Below, in pieces: positions 63,096 through 64,000 of a stretch of 64,000 nucleotides of DNA (position 1 is the first letter of the stretch; each line of letters opens with the position of its first letter). Position numbers and translations under genes: made by a program. The DNA lies in contig OZ022258.1 in the NCBI GenBank assembly GCA_963978905.1, positions 44,500,591 through 44,564,590 of the forward strand, in the 5' to 3' direction. The DNA comes from Trichostrongylus colubriformis (lineage: Eukaryota > Nematoda > Chromadorea > Rhabditida > Trichostrongylidae). The notes beneath the pieces are model-generated. The model was given only the letters and a program-made list of their open reading frames with translations, was not told the origin of the DNA and made no database searches.

Positions 63096-63898
63096 TTTGG
63101 TGAAAAGTTTAACCCTTGAGATTTTAAAATTGCTTGAACCAGTCTCTAACCCATATTCGGGAAAGGTCCCAGGGGAGGAGGGGCAATCTTACACGAGACC
63201 GGATACCTTTTCAAGGTATCGAAACGAAAAAAGTGGAAATTACCTTTATAGAGGAAAGAAGAGTATGTAATGTCGACTGTCCAGTGGAGTTCATGGCGAT
63301 GTGCCCGGAACCTCTGGAAAACTTTTTTTCACCCACTGTTTCCATATTGATTTTATGTTCGTAGTAGTTTGCATTGTCAGTATCGAATCTGATACGTGAA
63401 TTTTACTTAATCTGCGATATGTTTTACCAAATTTTGCACATTAGAAAAGCGTTTTGGAGGCGCTCTAGCCTGCCTTGTAGTTCTTCTCACTCTCCACCGA
63501 ATTCTGTAAACGTAGGCTTCGATCCGCCCTCGTATGCTGATAGAACGTGTCGAGTCCATCGTTTTTTCCGCATCGAAGATCTTTGCAAGTTATGCCATTC
63601 CATGCCTGCGTACTGTATCCGTGGACATTCGGGGTCAACGGCGGCCTCGATGGCTAATTGCCCACGTCAGAGTGCATTTTGCATGCCTGCATGCATCTCG
63701 TAGATATTATCAACCATTAGGAAACCTTTCGGCTGTCATTAGAGGAATTCGAGGCATTCACACCTGGTGGCCACTGTACTGATACTGTTATCACTACAGT
63801 TTTATCAATAGTTATCGCTCTAGTTCCATGAATAGGCAACTAATCCTTCAGGGGTATGCCTTTGATGCTCTTGATATAACCTGTCCTTTCCCTGCAGA
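63096..63898. other. No gene seen
   Basis: Frames at 63134-63364 and 63374-63703 have no domain. A TTTCCCTGCAG acceptor-like end occurs at 63888-63898. Confidence 0.4.
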
Positions 63899-63974
63899 TG
63901 AACCTGATGTCCCATATGCACTGCTATTTTTGCTCAATTCATGGTGTACCCTGCATAGCTTACGGTGAGTTCCT
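63899..63974 (+). CDS. Possible partial exon at the window edge
   Basis: A good acceptor (CCTTTCCCTGCAG) and donor (ACG|GTGAGT) enclose about 76 bases open in two frames. One reads EPDVPYALLFLLNSWCTLHS, the other starts MNLMSHMHCYF. Nothing links it to a known family and no neighbouring exon was found, so it is only a splice-signal-based guess. Confidence 0.25.
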
Positions 63975-64000
63975 TTCAATTTTTTTTTACAAAAATTGAA

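Noticed and set aside
1..64000. CRISPR arrays, prophage, operon-type systems
   Set aside because: The window is eukaryotic; repeats are dispersed transposons and palindromes, with no regularly spaced direct repeats.

Overview
This is a eukaryotic, AT-leaning, intron-rich window that reads as a clade V parasitic nematode (strongylid/hookworm type). The reasons are exons of about 60-150 bp with GT...AG introns and TTTCAG-type acceptors, a protein closest to nematode hexosaminidases of the hex-2 to hex-5 type, a 20/22 match to the nematode SL1 spliced leader, and a very dense load of mariner/Tc1 elements, palindromic MITEs and tRNA-derived repeats. There are no prokaryotic operons, CRISPR arrays or rRNA genes.

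The only protein-coding gene I can reconstruct is one plus-strand gene, a GH20 exo-beta-N-acetyl-hexosaminidase of the HexD type. Thirteen exons (11520-11625, 13201-13312, 14038-14146, 15169-15291, 17417-17535, 19857-19978, 20134-20276, 24441-24502, 25564-25681, 29035-29153, 29222-29347, 32198-32263, 35307-35508) join in phase into a 508-residue frame with the HxGADE catalytic motif and a stop at 35506-35508. A further in-phase exon candidate (9083-9274) may carry part of the N-terminus. The first exon with a start codon and signal or anchor was not found. The gene covers at least 24 kb for about 1.5 kb of coding sequence because its introns have filled with transposons.

Layout: 1-9 kb is intergenic or 5' intronic sequence with two palindromic MITEs (families A and B) and small hairpins. 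9-35.5 kb is the HexD gene; its introns hold a Tc1 foldback (9430), family A MITEs (12039, 12561, 17662), a family D half copy (15391), a family B MITE (15827), a mariner with a nested tRNA-like insertion (18272), SINEs (19363), an SL1-like site on the minus strand (22428), family C (27284), an inverted-repeat element (30179), family D (31557) and a second mariner split by a foldback (32723). 36.4-39.3 kb is a composite in which two 98%-identical LTR-like direct repeats flank two unknown minus-strand ORFs. 39-64 kb has no gene I can support; it holds inverted-repeat elements (43822, 46023, 46420, 49047, 52201), SINEs (51453, 54612, 61195), a deleted mariner with perfect ends (56637), a Tc1-type MITE (59528), LINE-like tails and a 36-bp perfect palindrome (63060). 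A possible partial exon lies at the right edge.

Most long open frames in the window fall inside palindromic repeats and are not genes. No cellular pathway beyond the one glycosidase can be read here. The most unusual items are the LTR composite with its two unknown ORFs, the SL1-like sequence with a TATA box upstream, and the nested insertions that give a relative chronology.
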